Source: Amycolatopsis sp. WQ 127309
Lineage (GTDB): Bacteria > Actinomycetota > Actinomycetes > Mycobacteriales > Pseudonocardiaceae
Assembly (NCBI RefSeq): GCF_023023025.1
Contig: NZ_CP095481.1
Coordinates: 3,162,001 to 3,226,000 of the forward strand
Direction: 5' to 3'
DNA: 64,000 nucleotides
Shown: positions 50,920-59,049 of the stretch, piece after piece
Numbering within the stretch: position 1 is the first letter of the stretch
How the letters are laid out: every line of letters starts with the position of its first letter
Made by a program: the position numbers and the translations under genes
Notes under the pieces: generated by a model
The model's input: the letters and a program-made list of their open reading frames with translations, nothing else
The model's database searches: none
Told to the model about the DNA's origin: nothing

Positions 50920-51981
50920 ATGAGAGTCGCCGTGATCGGAGCCGGGCTCGGGGGCCTGTGCCTGGCCCAGGGCCTGCGGAAAGCCGGGATCGACGTCGAG
51001 GTGTTCGAACGTGACCCGGGGGTCCGCGCCCGCTTCCAGGGCTACCGGATCGGCCTAGCCGACGCCGGCCGCGAAGCCCTGCTCGCCTGCCTGCCCGACC
51101 GGCTGCACCCGCTGCTGGACGCCGTCACGGGCGACCTTCACGGCCGCCGCGTCTTCCACGACAGCCGGCTCCGGCAGCTGCGCGAGCTCGAGCCGATGAC
51201 CGCGATCGCCGTCGACCGGCACGTGCTGCGCCACCTCCTGCTCGACGGCCTCGACGTCCGCTTCGGCAAGCGGTTCACCGGCTACCGGGGCACCCGGGCC
51301 GGGTTCGCGGACGGCACCCACGTCGACGCCGACCTGATCGTCGGGGCCGACGGCATCACCTCCGCGGTCCGCGCCCAGCTCGCGCCGGACCTCCGGCCGA
51401 GCGACACCGGCGTCCGGTGCGTCGTCGGCCGCACCACGCTGACGTCGGAGTTCGCGTCGCTCGTCCCCGGCTTCGGCACCGGCGTCAGCGACGGCGCGGT
51501 GCAGCTCATGCTCGGCTTGATGCGCTTCCGCCGTCCGCCGCGCGAAGCCGGCCTCGAGTTCGGCGTCGAGCTGCCCGGCACACCCGACTACGTCCGCTGG
51601 GTGCTGCTGCCGGCGCCGGACGTCCCGGCGAAGGCCGTCGAGGGCTGGCACCCGCGGGTCCGCGCGCTGGTCGAGGCGGCCGACCCGGCCCACTCGGCGG
51701 CGCTGTCGATCCGGGTCGTCCGGCCGGAACGGCGGTGGGCGCCCGGCCGCGTCACGCTCCTCGGCGACGCGATCCACGCGACGTCGCCCAGCGGTGGCAA
51801 CGGCGCCAACACGGCGCTGTACGACGCGCGGCTGCTGCGGGACCTGCTCGTCGAGAAGGCGGTCCCCGAAGCCGTCGAGGAGTACGAGACGCAGATGCTC
51901 GCCTACGGCGCCCAGGCCGTCGAGCACAGTGTCGCCGTGCTTGACCAGTTTCTCCCGGAACGGGCGGGACCAAGGTCCTGA
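50920..51981 (+). CDS. FAD-dependent monooxygenase
   Basis: A 353-residue flavoprotein of the aromatic hydroxylase type. FAD motif VIGAGLGGLCLAQGLRKAGI with FERD (N-terminus), the DG motif IVGADGITSAVR near 140-150 and the second FAD motif TLLGDAIHATSPSGGNGANT near 280-300 are intact. Such enzymes hydroxylate aromatic or polyketide substrates with NAD(P)H and O2. Start ATG with GGGGAGGA upstream. Controlled by the divergent TetR through two operators; this regulator-enzyme pair is an insertion within the cytochrome c maturation cluster. Substrate unknown. Confidence 0.86.
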   Translation: MRVAVIGAGLGGLCLAQGLRKAGIDVEVFERDPGVRARFQGYRIGLADAGREALLACLPDRLHPLLDAVTGDLHGRRVFHDSRLRQLRELEPMTAIAVDRHVLRHLLLDGLDVRFGKRFTGYRGTRAGFADGTHVDADLIVGADGITSAVRAQLAPDLRPSDTGVRCVVGRTTLTSEFASLVPGFGTGVSDGAVQLMLGLMRFRRPPREAGLEFGVELPGTPDYVRWVLLPAPDVPAKAVEGWHPRVRALVEAADPAHSAALSIRVVRPERRWAPGRVTLLGDAIHATSPSGGNGANTALYDARLLRDLLVEKAVPEAVEEYETQMLAYGAQAVEHSVAVLDQFLPERAGPRS

Positions 51982-52040
51982 ACTGCTGTGAGGTAGGTCC
52001 TGTGAACCGGCCCCGGAGTTCTCACCGGGACCTCACTGCC

Positions 52041-52046
52041 TACCCT
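52041..52046 (+). promoter_or_regulatory. ccdA leaderless -10 element
   Basis: TACCCT ends 7 bases before the ccdA GTG, giving ccdA its own promoter downstream of the inserted monooxygenase gene. Confidence 0.45.
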
Positions 52047-52053
52047 CAATCCC

Positions 52054-52827
52054 GTGAACTCCGTTACCGAGCTGGCGATCTCCGGACCGCTGCTGCTCGC
52101 CGCGGGCGTCGCGCTGCTGGCCGGAACGATCTCCTTCGCCTCGCCGTGCGTGGTGCCGCTGGTGCCGGGGTACCTCGCGTACCTCGCCGCGCTCGTCGGC
52201 GCGGACGCGCCCGCGGTCCGCGCCGGCGAGGAGCGCAAGCAGGGCCGCTGGGCCGTCCTGGGCGCCGCGCTGCTGTTCGTGCTCGGGTTCACCGTCGTGT
52301 TCGTCGCCACCCTGGGCACGCTGGTCTGGCTGGCCGACACGCTCACCCTCAACCAGGACCTGCTGCAGCGCATCGGCGGCGTCCTCACCATCGCGATGGC
52401 GCTGGTGTTCCTCGGCTGGATCCCCGGCCTGCAGCGCGAGTTCCGCTCGCACCGCGTGCCCGGCGGCGGCATCTGGGGCGCGCCGGTGCTCGGCGCCGTC
52501 TTCGGCCTCGGCTGGACGCCGTGCATCGGCCCGACGCTGTCCGCCGTCACGACGCTGGCCAGCGCGACCGGCGGCGCCGAGGCCCGCGGCTACCTGCTGA
52601 TCGCCGTCTACTGCCTCGGCCTCGGGCTGCCGTTCCTGCTCATCGCGCTCGGCGCCCGCTGGGCCGTGCGCGCCACCGACTGGCTGCGCCGCCACGGCCG
52701 TCAGGTGCAGGTTTTCGGCGGCGCGCTGCTGATGATCGTCGGCATCCTGCTGGTCACCGGCGTCTGGGGAGATCTGATGGGCTTCCTCCGCAACGAACTG
52801 GCCGGCGACTTGAGGCTGCCGCTGTGA
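52054..52827 (+). CDS. ccdA: Cytochrome c biogenesis protein CcdA
   Basis: CcdA carries electrons across the membrane to reduce extracytoplasmic thiols for cytochrome c assembly. The 257-residue DsbD-family protein has six membrane helices and the two redox cysteines in FASPCVVPLVPGYLAYL and GWTPCIGPTLSAV. GTG start with TACCCT 7 bases upstream, suggesting a leaderless transcript. The stop overlaps the resB start (GTGA). With TlpA, ResB and CcsB it forms the System II pathway. Confidence 0.94.
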   Translation: MNSVTELAISGPLLLAAGVALLAGTISFASPCVVPLVPGYLAYLAALVGADAPAVRAGEERKQGRWAVLGAALLFVLGFTVVFVATLGTLVWLADTLTLNQDLLQRIGGVLTIAMALVFLGWIPGLQREFRSHRVPGGGIWGAPVLGAVFGLGWTPCIGPTLSAVTTLASATGGAEARGYLLIAVYCLGLGLPFLLIALGARWAVRATDWLRRHGRQVQVFGGALLMIVGILLVTGVWGDLMGFLRNELAGDLRLPL

Positions 52828-54419
52828 CGACCACGGAAGCGCCGCCCGCGGCCCCGCGAGGGCCCACGCCCGCCAAGCGCACCTTCGCCTTCGTGCGCAA
52901 CACCTGGCGCGGCCTGACGTCGATGCGCACCGCGCTCGTCCTGCTGTTCCTGCTGGCGCTGGCCGCGCTGCCCGGCGCGCTCCTGCCGCAGCGGAAGCTC
53001 AACGCGCCCAAGGTCGACGAGTACATCAGCGCGCACGGCTGGTGGGGCACGCTGCTCGACAAGCTCGAGTTCTACGACGTCTACTCCAGCATCTGGTTCT
53101 CGGCGATCTACCTGCTGCTGATGATCTCGCTGATCGGCTGCCTGACGCCGCGCAGCTTCGAGTACGTCAAGGCGATGCGCGCCAAGCCGGTGCTGACCCC
53201 GCGCAACCTGGCGCGGATGCCGCACTACCGGCTCGGCCGCGGCAAGCAGGACGTCGCCGCCGAGCTGGCCGCCGTCCACAAGCAGCTGTCCGGCTGGCGG
53301 CGCGTCGAGCGCGAAGAGGCCGGCGGCGTCCGCACGATCTCCGCCGAACGCGGGTTCCTGCGCGAGACCGGCAACCTGGTCTTCCACTTCAGCATGCTGG
53401 GCCTGATCGTGTTCTTCGCGCTGGGCAAGCTGTACGGCTACGAAGGCCAGGTCATCGTCCAGGCCGACGGCAGCACGTTCTGCAACTCCGGCATCTACAA
53501 CTACGACTCCTTCAACGCGGGCCTGCGCGTCGACGGCACCGACCTCGACCCGTTCTGCGTGAAGATCGACGACTTCACCGCGCGCTACACCGACGCCGGC
53601 GAGCCGGAGTACTACCACTCGAACATCGAGTACCAGTCCGGCGCCGACCTCGACACGAACACCTGGCGCCCGTACGGCCTCGAGGTCAACTCGCCGCTGC
53701 GCACCGTCGGCGACCGCGTCTACCTGCTCGGCCAGGGCTACTCGCCGAAGTTCACGGTGACCTTCCCGGACGGCACCCAGCGCACCCAGAACACGCAGTG
53801 GCGCACGGTCGACCCGACCACGATGCTCGCCGAGGGCGCGACGAAGTTCGACCAGCCCGGCGTCACCGACGAGGTGCAGCGGCGGACCCGCCAGCTGGCC
53901 ATCACCGGCCTGTTCGCGCCGACGTCGTTCCTGCACGGCAACGTCCTGACGTCGTCGGCGCCGCAGCTGACCGACCCCGCCGTCGCCGTCGACATCCTGC
54001 GCGGCGACCTCGGGCTGGACGCCGGGCGCGGCCAGTCGGTGTTCGAGGTCGACCAGTCGATGGTCGACGACGGGCGGCTGAAGAAGATCGCCCGCGAGAA
54101 CATGAAGGTCGGCCAGGAGATCAAGCTCGACGACGGCACGAAGGTCCGCTTCGACGGCGTCGGCCGCTGGGTCTCGCTCCAGGTCTCCCACGACCCGACG
54201 CAGGGTTTCGTGCTCGGGTTCGCCATCTCGATGTTCCTCGGCCTCGGCGCGTCCTTGCTGGTCAAGCGGCGTCGGCTGTGGGTCCGGGTGAAGCCGGGGA
54301 CCGAGAGCGAGCCGAGTACGGTGATCGAGGTCGCCGGGCTGGCCCGCACGGATCAGGCCGGGTACGGCGAAGAGTTCCACCGGATCAGCGAACGCCTGAT
54401 CAGTGGTCAGAAGGGCTGA
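52824..54419 (+). CDS. resB: Cytochrome c biogenesis protein ResB
   Basis: ResB (Ccs1) partners CcsB in heme delivery and ligation to apocytochrome c. The 531-residue protein has helices near residues 30-50 (ALVLLFLLALAALPGALLPQ), 85-105 (SSIWFSAIYLLLMISLIGCL), 185-205 and one near the C-terminus (FVLGFAISMFLGLGASLLV), enclosing a large extracytoplasmic beta domain (about 210-455). GTG start overlaps the ccdA stop. Naming of ResB/CcsA differs between genomes; here the larger protein is ResB. Confidence 0.93.
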   Translation: MTTTEAPPAAPRGPTPAKRTFAFVRNTWRGLTSMRTALVLLFLLALAALPGALLPQRKLNAPKVDEYISAHGWWGTLLDKLEFYDVYSSIWFSAIYLLLMISLIGCLTPRSFEYVKAMRAKPVLTPRNLARMPHYRLGRGKQDVAAELAAVHKQLSGWRRVEREEAGGVRTISAERGFLRETGNLVFHFSMLGLIVFFALGKLYGYEGQVIVQADGSTFCNSGIYNYDSFNAGLRVDGTDLDPFCVKIDDFTARYTDAGEPEYYHSNIEYQSGADLDTNTWRPYGLEVNSPLRTVGDRVYLLGQGYSPKFTVTFPDGTQRTQNTQWRTVDPTTMLAEGATKFDQPGVTDEVQRRTRQLAITGLFAPTSFLHGNVLTSSAPQLTDPAVAVDILRGDLGLDAGRGQSVFEVDQSMVDDGRLKKIARENMKVGQEIKLDDGTKVRFDGVGRWVSLQVSHDPTQGFVLGFAISMFLGLGASLLVKRRRLWVRVKPGTESEPSTVIEVAGLARTDQAGYGEEFHRISERLISGQKG

Positions 54420-54422
54420 GGC

Positions 54423-55391
54423 ATGCCGATCAACGAGACGCTGTCGCAGTACAGCGACTGGCTGTACACCACCGCCGCGGCGATCTACGTCGTCGCGCTG
54501 ATGTTCTCCCTGATCGAGCAGGGCTTCGGCGCCAAGGGCCGGCTCGCCACCGAGCGGGCCAAGCTGCGGGCGCGTGAGCTCGTCGGGGCCGGCGGACCGC
54601 CGATCGAGCAGATCCAGGCCGAGCAGCGCCCGGTCGGGCGACCCGAGCGGATCGGCCGGATGGGCGCGGCGCTGCTGGTGCTCGGCGCGCTGCTGCAGCT
54701 GTCGGCGATCGTGCTGCGCGGGCTCGCCGTGCACCGCGCGCCGTGGGGCAACATGTACGAGTACGGCATGGCGGTCACCTTCATCACGGTGGTCACCTGG
54801 CTGATCGTGATGTGGAAGTTCCCGGTCCGGCACCTCACCGGCTTCCTGCTGCTGCCCGTCGTGATCCTGATGTTCATCAACGGCACGCTGCTGTACACGA
54901 TCGCGGCGCCGGTGCAGCCCGCGCTGCAGTCGTACTGGCTGGCCATCCACGTCTCGGCGGCCATCATCGGCTCCGGCGTGTTCCTGGTGCCGGGCGTGGC
55001 GAGCGTGCTGTTCCTGTTCCGCGCGGCCTACGACAAGGACAACACCAAGTTCGCGCGCTTCGCTTCGAAGCTGCCCGCGGCCGACGTCCTCGACCGGATC
55101 GCCTACCGGACGACGATCTTCGCGTTCCCGGTCTTCACCTTCGGCGTGCTCTGCGGCGCCGTCTGGGCCGAGTCGGCCTGGGGCCGGTTCTGGGGCTGGG
55201 ACCCCAAGGAGACCGTCGCGTTCATCGCGTGGGTCGTCTACGCGGCCTACCTGCACTCACGCGCGACGGCCGGCTGGCGCGGCGCCCGGGCGGCGGCCAT
55301 CAACATCGTCGGGTTCGCCGCGATCATCTTCAACCTGTTCTTCGTGAACCTCGTCACCGCGGGCTTGCACTCCTACGCCGGGGTGGGCTGA
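54423..55391 (+). CDS. ccsB: c-type cytochrome biogenesis protein CcsB (CcsA family)
   Basis: A 322-residue polytopic protein with about eight helices and the heme-handling tryptophan-rich motif WGRFWGWDPKETVAFIAW facing outside, flanked by conserved His residues (AIHVSAAIIGSG, LHSRATAG). It is the heme channel and synthase partner of ResB in System II. ATG 3 bp after the resB stop. Counterpart of Rv0529. Followed by an 88-bp gap before the ParA-like gene. Confidence 0.94.
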   Translation: MPINETLSQYSDWLYTTAAAIYVVALMFSLIEQGFGAKGRLATERAKLRARELVGAGGPPIEQIQAEQRPVGRPERIGRMGAALLVLGALLQLSAIVLRGLAVHRAPWGNMYEYGMAVTFITVVTWLIVMWKFPVRHLTGFLLLPVVILMFINGTLLYTIAAPVQPALQSYWLAIHVSAAIIGSGVFLVPGVASVLFLFRAAYDKDNTKFARFASKLPAADVLDRIAYRTTIFAFPVFTFGVLCGAVWAESAWGRFWGWDPKETVAFIAWVVYAAYLHSRATAGWRGARAAAINIVGFAAIIFNLFFVNLVTAGLHSYAGVG

Positions 55392-55479
55392 GCAACCTGC
55401 GGGTACGCCGACTACCGTCGTCATCGGGGAGAGCTTCAGGGGTAGTGATGTCGGGCGGAGTGCGCGGAGGTTTACACCG

Positions 55480-56838
55480 GTGACCGGACCCAGCGAAGAA
55501 TCGGCTCCTGGCCACGCCGAACCGGCCGCTGCCCCGCAGCAGCCGGAGGCGCCGGGAAGCCTGTTCGCCGACGACCGGACGGACTCGCATCCGCACCCGG
55601 AGACGTCAGGCGCGTTCGACGTGCAGCCGACGCAGGCCGTCGCGCCGCCGCCGAACCCGGCCGCGTCCGGGCCGCACCAGGTGCCGAACCCGGCCGTCTC
55701 GGGCCCGCACCAGGTGCCCCAGAGCCCGCCGACGCAGTACGGCTACGACCAGAACCTCCCGCCGCTGCAGCCGCAGTACGGCGACCCCGCGCAGCAGTAC
55801 CAGGCGCAGGCCCAGTACCCGCAGCAGCAGCCCCAGCAGCAGCCGTCCGGCCTGCCGCAGCCCCAGGGCGGGCGGCACGCCGCGCCGCAGCCGCAGGGCG
55901 GCCACGGCCACGACCTGTCCACGGCGCACCTGGTCAAGCAGGTCAAGCGGCCGCCGCAGTCGGGCTGGCGCAAGGCCGTTTACGTCGGCACCGGGAAGCT
56001 CGTCAACCCGGGGGAGAGCCCGGCCGACACCCAGCGCCGTGACCTCATCGCGCGGGTCAACCAGCCGCTGCGCGGGTGCTACAAGATCGCGATGCTGTCG
56101 CTGAAGGGCGGCGTCGGCAAGACCACGGTCACGACGACGCTGGGCGCGACGTTCGCTTCGCTGCGCGGCGACCGCGTGGTCGCGGTGGACGCCAACCCGG
56201 ACCGCGGCACGCTCTCGCAGAAGATCCCGCTGGAGACCACGGCGACGGTCCGCCACCTGCTGCGCGACGCGGCCCGCATCACGCGCTACAGCGACGTCCG
56301 GTCCTACACGTCCCAGGGCGCCAGCCGGCTGGAGATCCTCGCCAGCGAGCAGGACCCGGCCGTCTCCGAGGCGTTCTCCGAGGACGACTACCGGCGCACG
56401 GTCAACCTGCTGGAGCACTTCTACAACATCGTGCTCACCGACTGCGGCACCGGCTTGATGCACTCGGCGATGAAGGGCGTCCTGGACGTCGCGGACGCGC
56501 TGGTCGTCGTCTCGTCGGGCTCGGTCGACGGCGCCCGCAGCGCCTCGGCGACGTTGGACTGGCTCGAGGCCCACGGCTACGGCGAGCTGGTGAAACGCTC
56601 GGTCGCGGTGATCAACTCGGTGCGTCCCAAGGGCGGCTCGGTCGACCTCGACAAGCTGTCGGCCCACTTCGGCGCCAAGGTCCGCGCGGTCTGCCAGGTC
56701 CCGTTCGACCCGCACCTCGAGGAGGGCGCGGAGATCGAGCTGGACCGCCTGGGCGGCGACACCCGGCTGGCCCTGCTGGACCTGGCGGCCACAGTCGCCG
56801 ACGGCTTCGCAACCCCGCTTTCACAGCAGTACCGCTAG
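55480..56838 (+). CDS. MinD/ParA-family ATPase with disordered N-terminus
   Basis: A 452-residue protein. The first 150 residues are Pro/Gln/Gly-rich with repeated NPAxSGPHQVP and QPQGG motifs. The ATPase domain starts around residue 195: deviant Walker A LSLKGGVGKTTVTTTLGATF, VVAVDANPDRGTLS, and VLTDCGTGLMHSAM as Walker B region. This architecture matches the MinD/ParA-like proteins linked to type VII secretion or polar localisation in actinobacteria (Rv0530 position), not chromosome segregation: no parB is nearby. Converges across two repeat arrays on a small membrane protein gene. Confidence 0.86.
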   Translation: MTGPSEESAPGHAEPAAAPQQPEAPGSLFADDRTDSHPHPETSGAFDVQPTQAVAPPPNPAASGPHQVPNPAVSGPHQVPQSPPTQYGYDQNLPPLQPQYGDPAQQYQAQAQYPQQQPQQQPSGLPQPQGGRHAAPQPQGGHGHDLSTAHLVKQVKRPPQSGWRKAVYVGTGKLVNPGESPADTQRRDLIARVNQPLRGCYKIAMLSLKGGVGKTTVTTTLGATFASLRGDRVVAVDANPDRGTLSQKIPLETTATVRHLLRDAARITRYSDVRSYTSQGASRLEILASEQDPAVSEAFSEDDYRRTVNLLEHFYNIVLTDCGTGLMHSAMKGVLDVADALVVVSSGSVDGARSASATLDWLEAHGYGELVKRSVAVINSVRPKGGSVDLDKLSAHFGAKVRAVCQVPFDPHLEEGAEIELDRLGGDTRLALLDLAATVADGFATPLSQQYR

Positions 56839-57040
56839 CTGCAACTCGCGTGACCACCGCCGTAACCGGCGTGACCAGACCCGCAACTCGCGTGACCAGG
56901 CCCGTAACTGCCGTGATTGAGGCCGTAACTCGCGAGTCACGGCCCGAATCACGCGAGTCACGGCCCGAATCACGCGGGATCCGGGCTGAATCACGCGAGT
57001 TACGGGCTGGATCACGCGAGTTCCGGCTGGGTCACCTGAG
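56839..57040. repeat. Inverted 21-bp repeat array 1
   Basis: About five units of the type CCGTAACTCGCGTGATCNGG in forward orientation are followed, after a 24-bp quasi-palindrome centred at 56932 (one mismatch), by about five units in reverse orientation (GCTGAATCACGCGAGTTACG). Period is 20-22 bp. The two halves could fold into a stem of about 90 bp. It fills the DNA between the ParA-like stop and 57040. Confidence 0.9.
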
Positions 57041-57140
57041 GTCTTGGCGTCGGTTCGCGGGGCACGGTTTTGCCGTCCGTAAGTGCGGCCTGCCGAGGCC
57101 CTGGTTGGCGGCGGGCTCGGCCGATGCAGAGCCGCAGGTC
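57041..57140. other. Unique spacer between the two repeat arrays
   Basis: About 100 bp with no unit of the 21-bp repeat and no gene or further structure seen. Confidence 0.5.
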
Positions 57141-57360
57141 TCGTGACCAGACCCGCAACTCGCGTGATCGGGCCCGTAACTGGCGTGATCAGAGCCGTGA
57201 CTCGCGTGATTGGGCCCGTAACTGGCGAGTTCCGGCCTGGACCACGTGAGATACGGGCTGAATCACGCGAGTCACGGCCCGGATCACGCGGGGTCCGGGC
57301 TGAGTCACGCGGGGTCTGGGCCGGAGCGCACGAATTCCGGCCGGTGCGCGCGGGATCCGT
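57141..57360. repeat. Inverted 21-bp repeat array 2
   Basis: Same 21-bp unit family as array 1: about four forward units, a turnaround near 57224, then about five or six reverse units that become more diverged towards 57360. It ends 66 bp before the stop of the convergent small membrane protein gene. Confidence 0.88.
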
Positions 57361-57425
57361 GTGGGGTCGCGTAAAGACCGGGCCCGGGCTTGCGGGTCTC
57401 GGGTCAGCCGAACGTCGAGGGCGGC

Positions 57426-57611
57426 CTAGAGGTCTTCGTCCCGGCGTTTTCGCTGCTGTTCGGACAGCTGGCGCAGGAAGTCGGGGTCGTCGTCCGGAGC
57501 GATCGGGGCGCGCCGCGGGGTCGAGGGCACTCCGATCCGCTGGCCGGCGAACGACCGCCACAGGAGCAGGGCGACGACCAGCGCGCCGACGGCCGCGAGC
57601 AGAGCGAGCAT
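57426..57611 (-). CDS. Small single-pass membrane protein
   Basis: A 61-residue protein: N-terminal membrane helix (MLALLAAVGALVVALLLW), short basic loop RSFAGQR and a polar, acidic-then-basic cytoplasmic tail (DDDPDFLRQLSEQQRKRRDE). The ATG has GGAAGGATC 6-13 bases upstream. No family recognised; short proteins of this shape are common next to bldC-type genes but I cannot name one. It is downstream of bldC on the same strand, 161 bp away. Confidence 0.7.
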   Translation of the reverse strand: MLALLAAVGALVVALLLWRSFAGQRIGVPSTPRRAPIAPDDDPDFLRQLSEQQRKRRDEDL

Positions 57612-57772
57612 GCCGGATCCTTCCGCTTGGCTTGCCAGTCCCCCGAGGTTACCCGTCCGCGCGGGCTGCGGGCGGCACGCCGCGTTGCGGTGTGGCACCC
57701 GGAAACAAACCGGGCCGTGTGCGGGGGCGGGGGAGTACCCCGTACCCGACACGGCCCAGGCTGCTGGATGGT

Positions 57773-57985
57773 TCAGGCCTTGCGAGCCGGTTCGCTCGCG
57801 TCCGTGGTCAGCTCGGCCAAGAGCTCGTTGACCTCGGACTCGCGGAACCGGCGGTGCCCGCCGGGGGTCCGGATCGAGCCGATGCGACCTGCCGTCGCCC
57901 ACCGGGTGACCGTCTTCGGGTCCACCCGGAACAGTGCTGCCACCTCGCCTGGGGTGAGCAGTCGTCCGCCCATCGTCGCGGTCAT
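57773..57985 (-). CDS. bldC: Developmental regulator BldC (MerR-like HTH)
   Basis: A 70-residue DNA-binding protein: LLTPGEVAALFRVDPKTVTR and the wing SIRTPGGHRRFRESEV are nearly identical to Streptomyces BldC (TPAEVATMFRVDPKTVTRWA, TLGGHRRYREAEV), which binds direct repeats cooperatively and sustains vegetative growth before sporulation. The ATG at 57985 has a perfect AGGAGG upstream. The 5' region (57986-58100) holds a 7-bp hairpin CGGGCCA/TGGCCCG. Together with the BldN-like sigma factor and the 6C RNA it points to a differentiating actinomycete. Confidence 0.93.
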   Translation of the reverse strand: MTATMGGRLLTPGEVAALFRVDPKTVTRWATAGRIGSIRTPGGHRRFRESEVNELLAELTTDASEPARKA

Positions 57986-58255
57986 TTTCCGCCTCCTTAA
58001 CGCCCTCACTGCTATACCGGAGGCAATCCGGGCCATTTTGGCCCGTCGCGCCGGGGTAGCCAACACGGCAATCGTTGCACTTCACCCGTCAGGTACTCGA
58101 ACGGTTGTCAAAGAGTAAAGAGCCCTTAAAGGTCAAAACGGACAGGTTGCTTACGGTGTGCAACTATCAGATCCGGTTACTTGACGTGCGAAGACGAGAC
58201 ATCCCCTGTCCAGTGGGTGCTAGGCGTGGTGCCAATGGGGGATTGTCCAACCGCA
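57986..58255. promoter_or_regulatory. bldC/Lrp divergent control region
   Basis: A 270-bp stretch of lower GC without a gene. It contains a hairpin at 58029-58045 (7-bp arms, loop TTT) in the bldC leader and AT-rich sequence around 58090-58180 that probably carries the bldC promoter. Confidence 0.4.
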
Positions 58256-58261
58256 TAGAGT
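58256..58261 (+). promoter_or_regulatory. Lrp gene leaderless -10 element
   Basis: TAGAGT ends 6 bases before the GTG at 58268, with no Shine-Dalgarno. Confidence 0.45.
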
Positions 58262-58267
58262 GATGCC

Positions 58268-58750
58268 GTGGATCAGTTGGACCGGAAGATCATCGCGGCG
58301 TTGCGCATCAACGGACGGGCCACCTATGCCGATCTGGGGCGGGCCGTCGGGCTGTCCGCCTCGTCGGTGCACGAGCGCGTGGGCAAGCTGGAGGCCGCCG
58401 GCGTGATCACCGGCTACCACGCGGTCGTCGATCCGAGCTCGGTCGGGCTCGGCGTCACCGCCCTCGTCGGCATCCATCCGACGGACACGGCGACGGACGA
58501 AGACGTCGCCGACGCGCTCGGCGAGCTCGACGAGGTCGAGAGCTGCTACGCGGTCGCGGGTGACGAAGCCTTCGTCGTCAAGGTGCGCGTGCCGACCGTC
58601 GATGAGCTGGAGCGGACCCTCAGCCGGCTCCGGCGCATCCCCGGCGTCGGGCGGACGAACACCACCGTCGTGCTCTCGACGCGCTTCGAGGGCCGCCCGA
58701 ACAACGCGGCCGGCGCGGGCGTGGAAAAGGACCGGCCGGGCGGGGCGTAA
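58268..58750 (+). CDS. Lrp/AsnC-family transcriptional regulator
   Basis: A 160-residue regulator: N-terminal AsnC-type helix-turn-helix (LDRKIIAALRINGRATYADL, VGLSASSVHERVGKLEAAGV) and C-terminal RAM/effector domain (GLGVTALVGIHPTDTATDED, YAVAGDEAFVVKVRVP). Binds an amino acid as effector in most relatives; effector here unknown. It is followed by a DUF4229 gene and a cysteine-metabolism-like PLP enzyme, which could be its targets. Probably leaderless, with TAGAGT six bases upstream of the GTG. Confidence 0.9.
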   Translation: MDQLDRKIIAALRINGRATYADLGRAVGLSASSVHERVGKLEAAGVITGYHAVVDPSSVGLGVTALVGIHPTDTATDEDVADALGELDEVESCYAVAGDEAFVVKVRVPTVDELERTLSRLRRIPGVGRTNTTVVLSTRFEGRPNNAAGAGVEKDRPGGA

Positions 58751-58761
58751 CCTGCGTTGGT

Positions 58762-59049
58762 GTGAGCGACGAGAAGGCCGGCACCCTGCCCCGTGACCTG
58801 ACGCTGTACCTCCTGGCCCGGTTCGTGCTGGTCGGGGTGATCGGGTGGGCCCTGAGCCTGGTGGGCGTGCCCCTGCTGGTCGCGCTGCTCATCGGCCTGG
58901 TCGTCGGCCTGCCGCTCGGGCTGCTGCTGTTCCGCCCGCTCAACGCCCGCGTCACGGCCGGCCTGGCCAAGCGCAACGAGAACCGCGCGCGGGCCCGGGC
59001 CCAGCTGCGCGCGCAGCTGCGTGGCGACGCCGCCGGTCAGCCGGAATGA
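58762..59049 (+). CDS. DUF4229 membrane protein
   Basis: A 95-residue protein with two membrane helices ([19 protein letters not shown] and [19 protein letters not shown]) and a basic Arg/Ala-rich C-terminal tail ([20 protein letters not shown]), the layout of DUF4229. Function unknown. The GTG start lies 11 bp after the Lrp stop, preceded by TAACCT 8 bases upstream. Overlaps the next gene by ATGA. Confidence 0.82.
   Translation: MSDEKAGTLPRDLTLYLLARFVLVGVIGWALSLVGVPLLVALLIGLVVGLPLGLLLFRPLNARVTAGLAKRNENRARARAQLRAQLRGDAAGQPE

Noticed and set aside
56839..57360. CRISPR array
   Set aside because: Units abut with no unique spacers, switch orientation, and no cas genes are present.
56821..57561. 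Long minus-strand frame with seven-residue repeats (TRVIRAV-like) across the repeat arrays
   Set aside because: The 21-bp period keeps any frame in phase, so repeats produce a pseudo-protein; it also overlaps the convergent small membrane protein gene and has no start signals or domain.
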